DNA from: UBA5314 sp040217815
GTDB lineage: Bacteria; Bacillota; Syntrophomonadia; Syntrophomonadales; Syntrophomonadaceae
Assembly (NCBI GenBank): GCA_040217815.1
Contig: JBEHWI010000040.1
Coordinates: forward strand, 1 to 23,473
Direction of reading: 5' to 3'
DNA: 23,473 bases
Of the stretch, positions 6,913 through 14,751 are shown piece by piece. The notes beneath the pieces are model-generated. The model was not told the DNA's origin, did not search any database, and saw nothing but the letters and a program-made list of their open reading frames with translations. The position numbers and the translations under genes are program-made. The stretch's first letter is position 1. Every line of letters starts with the position of its first letter.

Positions 6913-9197
6913 AATCCCCTTTTCGGCGGGGTTTGCCGGGGGCCGGTTAAGACCTCAAGGCTATGGCCTTCGCTCCTGAAGGTCACCGCGCCCACCTGGT
7001 CAGTGCGCAAAACCTCAACGGCTTCGTCCTGCAAGGCCTGGAGCACGAGTGGACTGGGATGCCCGAAAATATTGCGTTTTCCCACCGATATCACCCCATA
7101 ACGCGGATGGGTTTTACGGTAGAGGGGCGGATATAACGAGTATTTGCTGCCATGATGAGGCAGTTTTAATACTGTTGCCTGCTTAAGCTTCCCTTCCTTA
7201 TCCAGTCGGTTTAGAACCTCTTCGTCCAGATCTCCGGTCAACAAAGCTGAAAAATCGCCCATTCTGCATACCAGTGCCAGCGAATGGTTGTTGTACTCTT
7301 TATCAATCGTCTCTTTTCCAGAGTACAGGACCTCCAGCGACCAGGCTCCTTCATTGAGGACCTGCCCGCTGGCCAGCCCCTTCCAGGCCACCCCCCGGCT
7401 GCTCAACGCATTGCGCCAGTCACTGTACACATCGGCCCCGGCCAGGCTGGCCGGTACGCAGACGGTCTCCACCGGGAATTCATTCGCCACCCTTTGCAGC
7501 CCGGCCAGGTGGTCGACATCGGGATGGGTGTTTACCACCCAGTATAGCTGCCTGATGCCGCGGTGGCGCAGGTAGGGCAGGACCTTGCGCCCTCCCACGT
7601 CACTGAGAGCGCTTCCACCCCCGTCGATCAAAATGAACTTGCCCTTGGGGGTTTTTAACAAAATACAATCACCCTGACCCACATCCAGAAATACCGCTTC
7701 CATCTGTCCCCGGTTGATAAAGGAGGCCGGCAGGCAGATTACAGCGAAAAATACCCCTATACAGATAAAGCCCCATCGAATCCCTTTACTCCCCGATTCT
7801 CTGGTCAAAAGAAAAATGCCTAAATAAAAGGCGCAGATAGCGGCCAACCCCGGAGCCGCCACCCAGAGGTAGGAGCCGGGCAGTTGGAGTATCAAATGAT
7901 TGCCAACCCGGATTGAATTAATAAGCACTTCCGCCAGCTGCAGCATAAGCACTCCCAATGGTGTAATAAGTACGCCCAGCAGGAGAAAAAGGAATCCGAG
8001 CATGACCACCAGTTCAGCAAGGTAGGAAAGGAGTAGGTTAGCAAGGAGTGATATCGGAGACAGGATGTTGAAATAATAGGCGATAAGCGGTAGGACGGCT
8101 GCTTGGGCGGCCAGGGGGATAAGCAGCCAGTCGATCCAGCGCCCCTTATCAGGCAGGGCCTTTCGCCAGCGAGGATACAGGTAAACAAGGCCCCAGGCCG
8201 CCAGAAAAGAAAGTTGAAAGGATATCTGAAAAAGGGCGGTGGGCTGGTGCAGTAAAATTATAAGGCCTGACAATCCCAGGCTATTTAGCAGATCATTTTC
8301 CCTCCCGGCGTACAGGGCGGTAAGGGCCAGGGCTGCCATAACCACCGACCGGACTACCGGCGCCGGCCAGTCCACCAGGGTCGCATAGAGCCAAAGAATG
8401 GCAAGACTCCCCACCAGTACTACCCGCTTCGAAAAACCCATACGCTTGAATAAGACGCTGCACAGCAAGGCCAGGAATCCGACGTGCATGCCGGAAACCG
8501 AGAAGACATGCACAATGCCGGTCTTCTGGTATTCCTGGTATTCATCCTGATCAATTCCGCTTACATCGCCTAAAAGCATTCCGCAGAAAATACCTGCCGT
8601 GTCTTTCGGAAGAACATTTTTGATCATAGCCGTACTGCGGGCCCGGTAGCCTTCCAGAACGCCCGTCCAGTCATCCCCCGCCCCTGCTATTTTCAGGTCA
8701 TCCGGATTTTTTACTGTGAATATATAGTAAATCTGCTCGTATTCAAGATAGGCGGCATAATCAAATTCACCCGGATTGCCTGGCCGATCAGGCCTCCTCA
8801 TCTCCCCCTGTAAAACAACCCGCTGGTATTTTTGCACATTGATATTGAAATAACAAAAGACCTGAAGCTGCTCCTGGTAGGGTTCATGCTTGTCATTATT
8901 GAGGACAAAGCTGCAGCGGCCGTCGGCCAGACGCGGCCGGCTCACAATAGTGCCCGATATCCGGCCATTGTTTGTTGAATCATCAACCGGCGGGTGCGAA
9001 ATTGTCAACTCGGTGTAAGCAAAACCAGCCGCCAAAACCATAAGACAGCTTAGAGCTGCCTGCGCCTGTTCCTTTTTGAATGCTGCCCATAACAGGAGTA
9101 GCAGGGCAAGGGCAGCTGAAAAGCCCCAAAAGCGATGGTAGCTCAAGGCGACAGCCATCGCAAATACTATAAAGCTGCGAAACCAGGCCTTGTTCAT
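6909..9197 (-). CDS. comEC: DNA internalisation protein ComEC/Rec2
   Basis: This 762-residue protein has the full three-part ComEC layout. The N-terminus has two membrane segments and an OB-fold-like region (GRISGTIVSRPRLADGR). The central Competence domain (about residues 195-480) is rich in membrane helices and contains IVHVFSVSGMHVG. The C-terminal MBL domain (from about 498, VFLDVGQGDC) has NTHPDVDHLAG near 555-561 and LPHHGSKYSL. It forms the membrane channel that imports single-stranded DNA, and the MBL part may degrade the other strand. It starts 33 bp after comEA, so it is probably translated from the same mRNA. No good ribosome binding site precedes the ATG, and a stop codon lies four codons upstream in frame, so this is the earliest start. 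Confidence 0.94.
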   Translation of the reverse strand: MNKAWFRSFIVFAMAVALSYHRFWGFSAALALLLLLWAAFKKEQAQAALSCLMVLAAGFAYTELTISHPPVDDSTNNGRISGTIVSRPRLADGRCSFVLNNDKHEPYQEQLQVFCYFNINVQKYQRVVLQGEMRRPDRPGNPGEFDYAAYLEYEQIYYIFTVKNPDDLKIAGAGDDWTGVLEGYRARSTAMIKNVLPKDTAGIFCGMLLGDVSGIDQDEYQEYQKTGIVHVFSVSGMHVGFLALLCSVLFKRMGFSKRVVLVGSLAILWLYATLVDWPAPVVRSVVMAALALTALYAGRENDLLNSLGLSGLIILLHQPTALFQISFQLSFLAAWGLVYLYPRWRKALPDKGRWIDWLLIPLAAQAAVLPLIAYYFNILSPISLLANLLLSYLAELVVMLGFLFLLLGVLITPLGVLMLQLAEVLINSIRVGNHLILQLPGSYLWVAAPGLAAICAFYLGIFLLTRESGSKGIRWGFICIGVFFAVICLPASFINRGQMEAVFLDVGQGDCILLKTPKGKFILIDGGGSALSDVGGRKVLPYLRHRGIRQLYWVVNTHPDVDHLAGLQRVANEFPVETVCVPASLAGADVYSDWRNALSSRGVAWKGLASGQVLNEGAWSLEVLYSGKETIDKEYNNHSLALVCRMGDFSALLTGDLDEEVLNRLDKEGKLKQATVLKLPHHGSKYSLYPPLYRKTHPRYGVISVGKRNIFGHPSPLVLQALQDEAVEVLRTDQVGAVTFRSEGHSLEVLTGPRQTPPKRGF

Positions 9198-9230
9198 GGT
9201 TATTTTACCGGAAACCCTCTAAACGTCTCC

Positions 9231-9836
9231 TTACAGGCAGATGCTGTCTTTCAAATCAGCAAACTTCTTATCACCTATCCCACTGACCTTTTTCAATTCC
9301 TCCAGGTTCTTAAAAGAGCCGTGGGCTTCCCGATAATCTACGATCCGCTGGGCTATGGCGGGGCCGATGCCCTTTAAACTGTCTAATTCTTGAATAGTGG
9401 CGGTGTTTATATTCACCTTTCCTGATTTACTTGCTTGATTGGCCGCCGCCGGTCGGCTGGTATTGGGCGACACTTCTTCGCCCCTTTTAGGAATTACGAT
9501 AGTATCGCCATCCTTTAAAGGAGCAGCCATGTTTACTCCCCTGGCCTCGGCTTCGGCCAGAAGGCCGCCCGCCATCTCCGCCGCCTGATATACCCGGTCG
9601 CCTTCGCGCAAAGTATATACTCCAGGTTTGGATACCGCCCCGGTCACATAGACTTTGATCTCCTTGAGCACAGTTAGCTCCGCTTTTTCGTTTTGCTGGG
9701 CAGCCGCCGGTTCACTCAAGGCCAACCGGGATTGTTCCCTTTCGGCTTTAAAGGCGGCATATTTCATTCCTCCGAAAAAACCCACAATTAACACAACGAC
9801 CACAGCCGCCAGCAGTCGTTTATCAAATTCCGGCAT
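9231..9836 (-). CDS. comEA: Competence DNA receptor ComEA
   Basis: This 201-residue protein has the standard ComEA order. A single N-terminal membrane anchor (about residues 8-24) is followed by a linker and a SLBB domain (VYVTGAVSKPGVYTL to GDTIVIPKRGE, about 60-120). A second linker leads to a C-terminal helix-hairpin-helix DNA-binding domain (VNINTATIQELDSLKGIG and FKNLEELKKVSGIG, about 140-195). It binds incoming double-stranded DNA outside the membrane and hands it to ComEC. ATG 9836 is chosen because AGG lies six bases upstream; the in-frame ATG at 9860 precedes that ribosome binding site. It is probably the first gene of a comEA-comEC operon. Confidence 0.95.
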   Translation of the reverse strand: MPEFDKRLLAAVVVVLIVGFFGGMKYAAFKAEREQSRLALSEPAAAQQNEKAELTVLKEIKVYVTGAVSKPGVYTLREGDRVYQAAEMAGGLLAEAEARGVNMAAPLKDGDTIVIPKRGEEVSPNTSRPAAANQASKSGKVNINTATIQELDSLKGIGPAIAQRIVDYREAHGSFKNLEELKKVSGIGDKKFADLKDSICL

Positions 9837-9954
9837 GATATACCTACCCTTATTTATCATTATTACCCATATTTTACTATATTTTGGGTAAAACAGACAA
9901 TCATTTTCCGTTCCTTAAGTTCAATTCATCAGCCTCTGACTTTTAATCAGGGTG

Positions 9955-9960
9955 TATAAT
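9955..9960 (+). promoter_or_regulatory. Candidate -10 element for the QueG-like gene
   Basis: TATAAT lies 56 bp before the preferred start at 10016. A -35 box at the usual distance is not recognisable. The match is good only at the -10 position. Confidence 0.35.
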
Positions 9961-10015
9961 TCAAAGGAAAAGACATACCCAAGTTTTATTTAAATGAAAG
10001 GCATTGCGAATAATA

Positions 10016-10822
10016 ATGAATAATACCATCACCAGGCTGATTCAAGAATATGTCAAGTCCTATCCCCGTGAAAAAGCCACTCACACCCTGTGGGAAACAC
10101 CACTGGTGGCCTTTGCCCGGGCTGATGATTCCAGATTTTTAGATCTGAAGCAGCAGGTTGCTCCATCCCACCTGCTGCCGTTGGATTTACTCCCTACGGC
10201 CAGGAGTGTAATCTGTTACTTCCTGCCTTTTAACCGAAACATAACAAGAAGCAATGGTGAGGGTGACGAATTCTGTTCCGATCCCTGGGCTTTCGCCTAC
10301 CTTGAAACCAACCAGCTCATTCAAGACCTCAATGATCATTTAAAAACCCGGCTGGGCATGATGGGGCATGAATCAGCCGTTACACCGGCCACGCACAATT
10401 TTAACCCGGAAACCCTGCTCAGCAACTGGTCCCACCGACATATTGCGGTCATTGCCGGTCTTGGCACACTGGGGTTGAACCGCATGCTCATTACCGAAAA
10501 AGGCTGCTGTGGGCGCCTGGGAAGCCTGGTCACTTCGCTGGTTCTTACGCCTTCGGAAAGCTGTGCGGATCCGGCCTGCCTCTATTATTATGACCAGACC
10601 TGTAAGAAATGCCTAAAAAGCTGCCCCAGCCAGGCCCTTGAGGAAGAATCCTTCGATCGCTTTCGCTGTTACGATCACCTGCTGAAAAATGCCGAACTCC
10701 ATCGGGAAAAAGGCTGGGTGGACGCCTGCGGCAAATGTTTGACCAGGCTGCCCTGCTCCTTCACCGATCCAGGGAAAAAAGCCCGGCAAAAGCTTTCCAA
10801 CCGTGATATGTCCCAAAAGTAA
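10016..10822 (+). CDS. QueG-like (COG1600-type) iron-sulfur protein
   Basis: This 268-residue protein resembles epoxyqueuosine reductase QueG and its paralogues. The central HIAVIAGLGTLGLNRMLIT, followed by GRLGSLVTSLVL, matches the cofactor-facing core of that family. Cysteines for 4Fe-4S binding follow: CADPAC, CKKCLKSCPSQAL, then CYDHLL and CGKCLTRLPC. It is shorter than typical QueG (about 310-380 residues) and lacks the usual C-terminal HEAT-like part, so it is more likely a paralogue than the tRNA-modifying enzyme. Its role is unknown. ATG 10016 is preferred; the TTG at 10004 sits only two bases after the GAAAGG ribosome binding site. It is monocistronic, between divergent comEA and the leuS leader. 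Confidence 0.75.
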   Translation: MNNTITRLIQEYVKSYPREKATHTLWETPLVAFARADDSRFLDLKQQVAPSHLLPLDLLPTARSVICYFLPFNRNITRSNGEGDEFCSDPWAFAYLETNQLIQDLNDHLKTRLGMMGHESAVTPATHNFNPETLLSNWSHRHIAVIAGLGTLGLNRMLITEKGCCGRLGSLVTSLVLTPSESCADPACLYYYDQTCKKCLKSCPSQALEEESFDRFRCYDHLLKNAELHREKGWVDACGKCLTRLPCSFTDPGKKARQKLSNRDMSQK

Positions 10823-10932
10823 GCTGGAGCCCAGCGCCTGCTGGTGGAGTTTTATCCTTCTAGGGTTTTTCATATCCACTTTATGGGAATGATAATTTGT
10901 AGGCATAGCCACAGGACGGGGTAAATTTCGAG

Positions 10933-10961
10933 TTGCATTCGACTCCTTTATATAATATAAT
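10933..10961 (+). promoter_or_regulatory. Promoter of the leuS/tRNA-Ala leader
   Basis: A -35 box TTGCAT (10933-10938) and a -10 box TATAAT (10956-10961) are separated by exactly 17 bp. Transcription would start near 10968, about 20 bases before T-box Stem I. This is the best-matching promoter in the window. It would drive the T-box, the embedded tRNA and leuS as one transcript. Confidence 0.7.
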
Positions 10962-11140
10962 GATTTTCGTGGTGGACAATTGAATAGCACAAAGGCTGAG
11001 AACCGGAGTAGTAGGCCAGCCAAACAGAGAGCTGCCGGGAGGTGCAAGGTGGTACAGTTTGGTCGAACTCGCCGGGGAGCTTTACAGGCGAAAATCAGCC
11101 TGTGACGGTTAAACCGTTACCTGTAATGAGTAGACAACGT

Positions 11141-11216
11141 GGGGCTATGGCGAAGTTGGGATCGCGCTTGAATGGCATTCAAGAGGCCGTGGGTTCGAAT
11201 CCCACTAGCTCCACCA
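11141..11216 (+). tRNA. tRNA-Ala (anticodon GGC) inside the leuS T-box leader
   Basis: The 76 bases fold as a full cloverleaf. The acceptor stem GGGGCTA/TAGCTCC has the G3-U70 wobble pair that defines alanine tRNAs. The D stem is GCGA/TCGC. The anticodon stem CTTGA/TCAAG holds the loop ATGGCAT with anticodon GGC at 11174-11176. The T arm GTGGG/CCCAC has the loop TTCGAAT. Discriminator A and an encoded CCA end at 11216. It would read GCC and GCU codons. The D stem differs from the common GCTC/GAGC of tRNA-Ala but pairs perfectly. No separate promoter is evident, so it is probably transcribed from 10933-10961. It lies upstream of the leuS terminator, so it would be made even when leuS is switched off. 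Confidence 0.93.
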
Positions 11217-11254
11217 TTTTTGTCTTTAAAACTAGGGTGGTACCACGGGAGATC

Positions 11255-11291
11255 GCTCTCGTCCCTTGAGGGATGAGAGCTTTTGTTTTTT
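11255..11291 (+). terminator. T-box regulated intrinsic terminator before leuS
   Basis: GCTCTCGTCCC (11255-11265) pairs with GGGATGAGAGC (11270-11280) across the loop TTGA, giving an 11-bp stem with one G-U pair. It is followed by TTTTGTTTTTT. The CCCT on the 5' arm can instead pair with the AGGG of the T-box sequence, which is the antiterminator alternative. Confidence 0.92.
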
Positions 11292-11311
11292 GCATTTCAA
11301 GGAGGGACGTT

Positions 11312-13789
11312 ATGGAAAGAAAGTACGATTTTAAAGCCATCGAAGCTAAATGGCAAGCCTACTGGGAAGCGAACAACTTTTACAAGGTCACTGAAGATCC
11401 AGCCAAACCGAAATACTATGACCTGGAGATGTTCCCCTATCCTTCCGGCAACCTGCACATGGGGCATGTTCGCAACTACGCCATAGGCGACGTTGTGGCC
11501 CGTTTTAAAACCATGCAGGGGTTCAACGTCCTGCACCCCATGGGATGGGACGCCTTCGGGCTTCCAGCCGAAAACGCGGCGCTTAAAAATAACATACCTC
11601 CGGCCAAATGGACCTACAGCAACATAGAAAATATGAAGAGCCAACTTAAAACACTGGGCATCAGCTACGATTGGGACCGCGAAATAGCCTCCTGCAAGCC
11701 GGATTATTACAAGTTTACCCAGTGGCTGTTTTTAAAGCTATATGAAAACAACCTGGCCTATAAGAAGCGGGCCGCCGTTAACTGGTGCCCTTCCTGCCAA
11801 ACGGTTTTAGCCAATGAACAGGTGGTCAACGGGAGCTGTGAGCGCTGCGACACCGATGTTGAAAAGCGCCAGCTGGAGCAGTGGTTCTTTAAAATCACCG
11901 ACTATGCCCAGCGCCTGCTGGATGATCTGGAAATGCTGCCGGGCTGGCCGGAAAAGGTCAAAATAATGCAACGCAACTGGATCGGCCGCAGCGAAGGCCT
12001 GGAATTCTCTATGGACATCGAAGGCAGCGATGAAAAGCTCACTGTTTTTACAACCCGGGCCGACACCGTCTTCGGGGTTACCTATATGGTTTTTGCCCCT
12101 GAGCATCCAATGGTCGAAATGCTAGTGGCCGGCACTGCAGCGGAAGCAGCTGTCAAAGACTTCGTTGCCCGCATTAAAATGCAGAGTGATATAACCCGCA
12201 CTTCCACCGACGTAGAAAAGGAAGGTATTTTTACCGGTCGCTACGCCATAAATCCGGTCAACGGGGAACGGGTACCCATCTGGCTGGCCAACTACGTGCT
12301 CATGGACTACGGAACCGGAGCTATTATGGCGGTTCCCGCCCATGACCAGAGAGACTTTGAGTTTGCTCGCAAATACGATATACCCATCCGGGTGGTTATA
12401 CAGAATCCCGACTCCCCCTGCGCTCCTGAAACCATGACCGAAGCCTACGTAGGGGATGGGGTAATGGTTAATTCAGCCGGTTTTAACGGCCTATCGGTTG
12501 AAGAGGGCAAAAAAGCGGTTATCAAATTCATGGAGGAAAAAGGCTGGGGCAAGGGCACGGTAAACTTCCGCCTGCGCGACTGGCTGATCTCCCGCCAGCG
12601 CTATTGGGGCGCGCCCATACCACTGGTCTATTGCCCAAACTGCGGCATGGTGCCGGTTCCGGAAAAAGACCTGCCGGTTGTGCTGCCGGTCGATGTGGAA
12701 TTCAAACCTACCGGCGAATCGCCACTGAACTATGTGGAAAGTTTTTATAAGACCACCTGCCCCTGCTGCCAGGGTGAAGCCCGCCGGGAGACCGACACCA
12801 TGGATACTTTCGTCTGCTCCTCCTGGTATTTTGATCGCTTCTGCGATCCCAACAATTCGGAGATGCCCTTCGGTGAAGCCGCGGTCGATTACTGGATGCC
12901 GGTCGATCAGTACATAGGCGGGGTGGAGCACGCCATCCTGCACCTGATGTATGCCCGCTTCTTCACCAAGTTTCTCTATGATATCAAGCTGCTAAAGTGC
13001 CAGGAGCCCTTTACCAACCTGTTGACCCAGGGCATGGTTTTGAAAGAAGGCTCCAAGATGTCCAAAACCAAGGGCAATGTAGTCAGCCCGGAAGAGATAA
13101 TAAGTACCTACGGTGCTGATACAGCCAGACTTTTCATACTCTTTGCCTCACCGCCGGAAAGGGACCTGGAGTGGAGCGACCAGGGAGTGGAGGGCTCCTA
13201 TCGTTTCCTCAACCGGGTTTGGCGCCTGATTATAGAATATGCCGATCGGATCAAGGATGTGCCTCTGTCAGATCAGCACGGTGATCTGGACGATGAAGCC
13301 CGTCAGGTATATTTTAAGACCCACGCCACTATTAAAAAGGTAACCGACGATATTCAGGAGCGCTTTAATTTCAATACCGCAGTCAGCGCCATAATGGAGC
13401 TTACCAACACCTTAAACAGCTATCGGGATAATCCAGCCCTCAATATGGGCGTGGTCAAGGAAGGCATAGTAAACCTGCTGCTCCTGCTCAGCCCCTTTTC
13501 GCCCCACATTACCGAGGAAATGTGGCAGGCTATAGGCTTTGTAGATAGTATTCACCTGCAAAAATGGCCGGTTTATAGACCTGAAGCCCTGGTTCAGGAT
13601 GAGCTGGAAATAGTGGTGCAGATTAGCGGCCGGGTTAGAGACCGCATAACGGTGCCCGCCTCTGCCTCTGAAGACGAGTTGCGTGAACAGGCCCTGGCCA
13701 GTGAAAGGATAAAACCCATGCTGGAAGGCAAAACAGTTCAAAAGGTTATCGTAGTCCCCGGCAAACTGGTGAATATCGTAGCCCGTTAA
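11312..13789 (+). CDS. leuS: Leucyl-tRNA synthetase
   Basis: This 825-residue class Ia aminoacyl-tRNA synthetase is the normal bacterial LeuRS length. It has HMGH (residues 49-52, the HIGH motif) and KMSKT (582-586, KMSKS motif with Thr last). It also carries cysteine pairs of the zinc inserts (CPSCQ with CERCD, and CPNCG with CPCCQ), the CP1 editing domain with TTRADTVFGVTYMV, and the C-terminal anticodon and peptide-transfer-like regions. It charges tRNA-Leu. ATG 11312 follows AAGGAGGG at 11299-11306; an upstream in-frame ATG at 11273 lies in the terminator stem and is not used. Expression is governed by the T-box leader. Confidence 0.97.
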   Translation: MERKYDFKAIEAKWQAYWEANNFYKVTEDPAKPKYYDLEMFPYPSGNLHMGHVRNYAIGDVVARFKTMQGFNVLHPMGWDAFGLPAENAALKNNIPPAKWTYSNIENMKSQLKTLGISYDWDREIASCKPDYYKFTQWLFLKLYENNLAYKKRAAVNWCPSCQTVLANEQVVNGSCERCDTDVEKRQLEQWFFKITDYAQRLLDDLEMLPGWPEKVKIMQRNWIGRSEGLEFSMDIEGSDEKLTVFTTRADTVFGVTYMVFAPEHPMVEMLVAGTAAEAAVKDFVARIKMQSDITRTSTDVEKEGIFTGRYAINPVNGERVPIWLANYVLMDYGTGAIMAVPAHDQRDFEFARKYDIPIRVVIQNPDSPCAPETMTEAYVGDGVMVNSAGFNGLSVEEGKKAVIKFMEEKGWGKGTVNFRLRDWLISRQRYWGAPIPLVYCPNCGMVPVPEKDLPVVLPVDVEFKPTGESPLNYVESFYKTTCPCCQGEARRETDTMDTFVCSSWYFDRFCDPNNSEMPFGEAAVDYWMPVDQYIGGVEHAILHLMYARFFTKFLYDIKLLKCQEPFTNLLTQGMVLKEGSKMSKTKGNVVSPEEIISTYGADTARLFILFASPPERDLEWSDQGVEGSYRFLNRVWRLIIEYADRIKDVPLSDQHGDLDDEARQVYFKTHATIKKVTDDIQERFNFNTAVSAIMELTNTLNSYRDNPALNMGVVKEGIVNLLLLLSPFSPHITEEMWQAIGFVDSIHLQKWPVYRPEALVQDELEIVVQISGRVRDRITVPASASEDELREQALASERIKPMLEGKTVQKVIVVPGKLVNIVAR

Positions 13790-13806
13790 TTTTCCCCAAA
13801 AGCGTA

Positions 13807-13848
13807 AGGGACGAAACTCCGGTTTTCATACCGAGTTCGTCCCTTTTT
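13807..13848 (+). terminator. Intrinsic terminator of leuS
   Basis: AGGGACGAA (13807-13815) pairs with TTCGTCCCT (13836-13844). The inner CTCCGG/CCGAG pairs extend the stem around one bulge. A T-run follows at 13845-13848. It begins 17 bp after the leuS stop. Confidence 0.88.
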
Positions 13849-13860
13849 CGTTTCAATTAC

Positions 13861-14286
13861 TTCTAAAATTTCATGGAGACCAAATGCTTTTAGTAGAGAC
13901 CGATCACGGAAGTACCATCCGGGTACCACGATTTACGCTCTGCTACGCTACGCATATTATTAGTGTTGTGAAGAGCAAGGCGTGCAACCTTATTGGTGAG
14001 CGATAGCGAACATCTGAAGTGCCTGTGGTAAAATAGACCCGCGACTGAGGCGGGCTAAGGTATGGTGACACACCTTCCCTTCGGGTAAGGAATGTTCCCG
14101 ATGTACGTTGATGGAGCGGGGGCCTATTGAACAACGCCGCCGACGCCCAAGGACGGGCTAGTGCAGCGATGGCAAGACGCAAAGGAGCCGCCGATGCCAG
14201 GATGGCAAAGAGCTGCGAATTCGCAACCTTAATTGCGACCAACGGGAGCATGTGTGGTGCCCGTGGTGCTTTTGTGGACGGTCTGG
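13861..14286. other. Unassigned structured region between leuS and rsfS
   Basis: No convincing gene is seen in these 426 bases. On the plus strand three short hairpins follow each other: CCCGC/GCGGG (14038-14042 and 14050-14054), GGTATG-GTGA-CACACC with a GNRA loop (14059-14074), and CCTTCCC-TTCG-GGTAAGG with a UUCG loop (14073-14090). Just upstream is GGTGAGCGATAGCGAACATC at 13995-14014. This density of stable tetraloops, and the GAGCGATAGCGAAC-type segment, suggest a structured RNA. One option is the 5' half (domain I) of a group II intron that has lost its reverse transcriptase and domain V. That identification is from memory of intron style and is weak. A 12-bp palindrome TGCGAATTCGCA lies at 14214-14225. 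Confidence 0.4.
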
Positions 14287-14637
14287 TTAGGCTTGTTTAA
14301 GGACTATCTCCTTAGCTCCTCTCCACAGATCCTCCAAATTATAATACTCCCTTTCTTCCTGCCGAAATACATGCAGAATCACTGAACTGTAATCGAGTAC
14401 ACACCAGGTTCCCTGGCCGGTGCCGTCACGGTGCCGGGGATTTATCCCCTTTTCACCGAGTTTCTCTTCCACGTGTTCTATTATGCTTTTCACGTGAACG
14501 GTACTTCTTCCAGACGCAAGTACAAAATAGTCCGCCAGGACTGTCAAATCACCCACTTCGAGAATGGTCAGCCGCTGGGCGTTCTCATCCAGACACGCTT
14601 CAGCCACCATTTGCATCAATTCCTGGTCCTTCGTCAA
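14287..14637 (-). CDS. rsfS: Ribosomal silencing factor RsfS
   Basis: This 116-residue protein has the RsfS/Iojap/YbeB length. The family core is visible as LTILEVGDLTVLADYFVLAS, then GRSTVHVKSIIEHVEEKL, HRDGTGQGTWCVLDY and ILHVFRQEEREYYNLEDLW. RsfS binds ribosomal protein uL14 and blocks subunit joining when nutrients are scarce. The start is taken as TTG 14637, six bases after GAGGAGGG. The open frame continues to 14715, but the extra residues do not look like the family. It is the last gene of a nadD-yqeK-rsfS cluster, 114 bp after yqeK. Confidence 0.95.
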   Translation of the reverse strand: MTKDQELMQMVAEACLDENAQRLTILEVGDLTVLADYFVLASGRSTVHVKSIIEHVEEKLGEKGINPRHRDGTGQGTWCVLDYSSVILHVFRQEEREYYNLEDLWRGAKEIVLKQA

Positions 14638-14751
14638 TAACAGCCCTCCTCTAATTTTCGGTTTTTCATCTACAAGCCTGCCTTTGGCCCCAATTATAAC
14701 CCAATGACGCTGCAAATTCTACCAGGACGCACATGTACTCAACAAATAAGC

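Larger units (their letters stand above)
10968..11291 (+). ncRNA. T-box riboswitch leader of leuS (Leu CUC specifier)
   Basis: The conserved T-box sequence AGGGTGGTACCACGG lies at 11234-11248, with the UGGU bulge that pairs to an uncharged tRNA ACCA end. A terminator hairpin follows at 11255-11280. Stem I is recognisable: its base pairs AAAGGCT (10991-10997) with AGCTTT (11078-11083), GAGTAGTAG and AGAGAGC (11026-11032) are the usual distal motifs, and GAACTCGCC at 11065-11073 presents codon CTC (Leu) at 11068-11070. That matches the downstream leuS. GTGACGGT/ACCGTTAC (11102-11109 with 11113-11120) is the Stem II/IIA-B region. Binding of uncharged tRNA-Leu should stabilise the antiterminator and allow leuS transcription. 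The oddity is a complete tRNA-Ala gene where Stem III should be. Confidence 0.9.

Noticed and set aside
6917..6938. CCCC/GGGG hairpin with short T-run as terminator of the amidohydrolase
   Set aside because: The stem is only about four pairs with a long loop and lies inside the comEC coding region; too weak to call.
10827..10852. CCAGC/GCTGG hairpin as terminator of the QueG-like gene
   Set aside because: The stem is about five pairs and the following T-run is only four bases and displaced from the stem; not supported.
11042..11269. 75-residue open frame across the leuS leader
   Set aside because: It runs through T-box Stem I, the tRNA and the antiterminator, which fully explain the sequence; the protein has no family-like motif.
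13943..14251. 102-residue minus-strand frame in the leuS-rsfS gap
   Set aside because: Low-complexity composition, no ribosome binding site seen and no recognisable domain; better read as antisense of structured RNA-like sequence.
14101..14286. tmRNA or RNase P RNA in the leuS-rsfS gap
   Set aside because: None of the conserved sequence blocks of either RNA could be found on either strand.
14109..14299. Plus-strand frame (MARRKGAADARMAKSC...) ending in the rsfS 3' end
   Set aside because: Short, no clear ribosome binding site, no family resemblance, and it runs into rsfS on the other strand.
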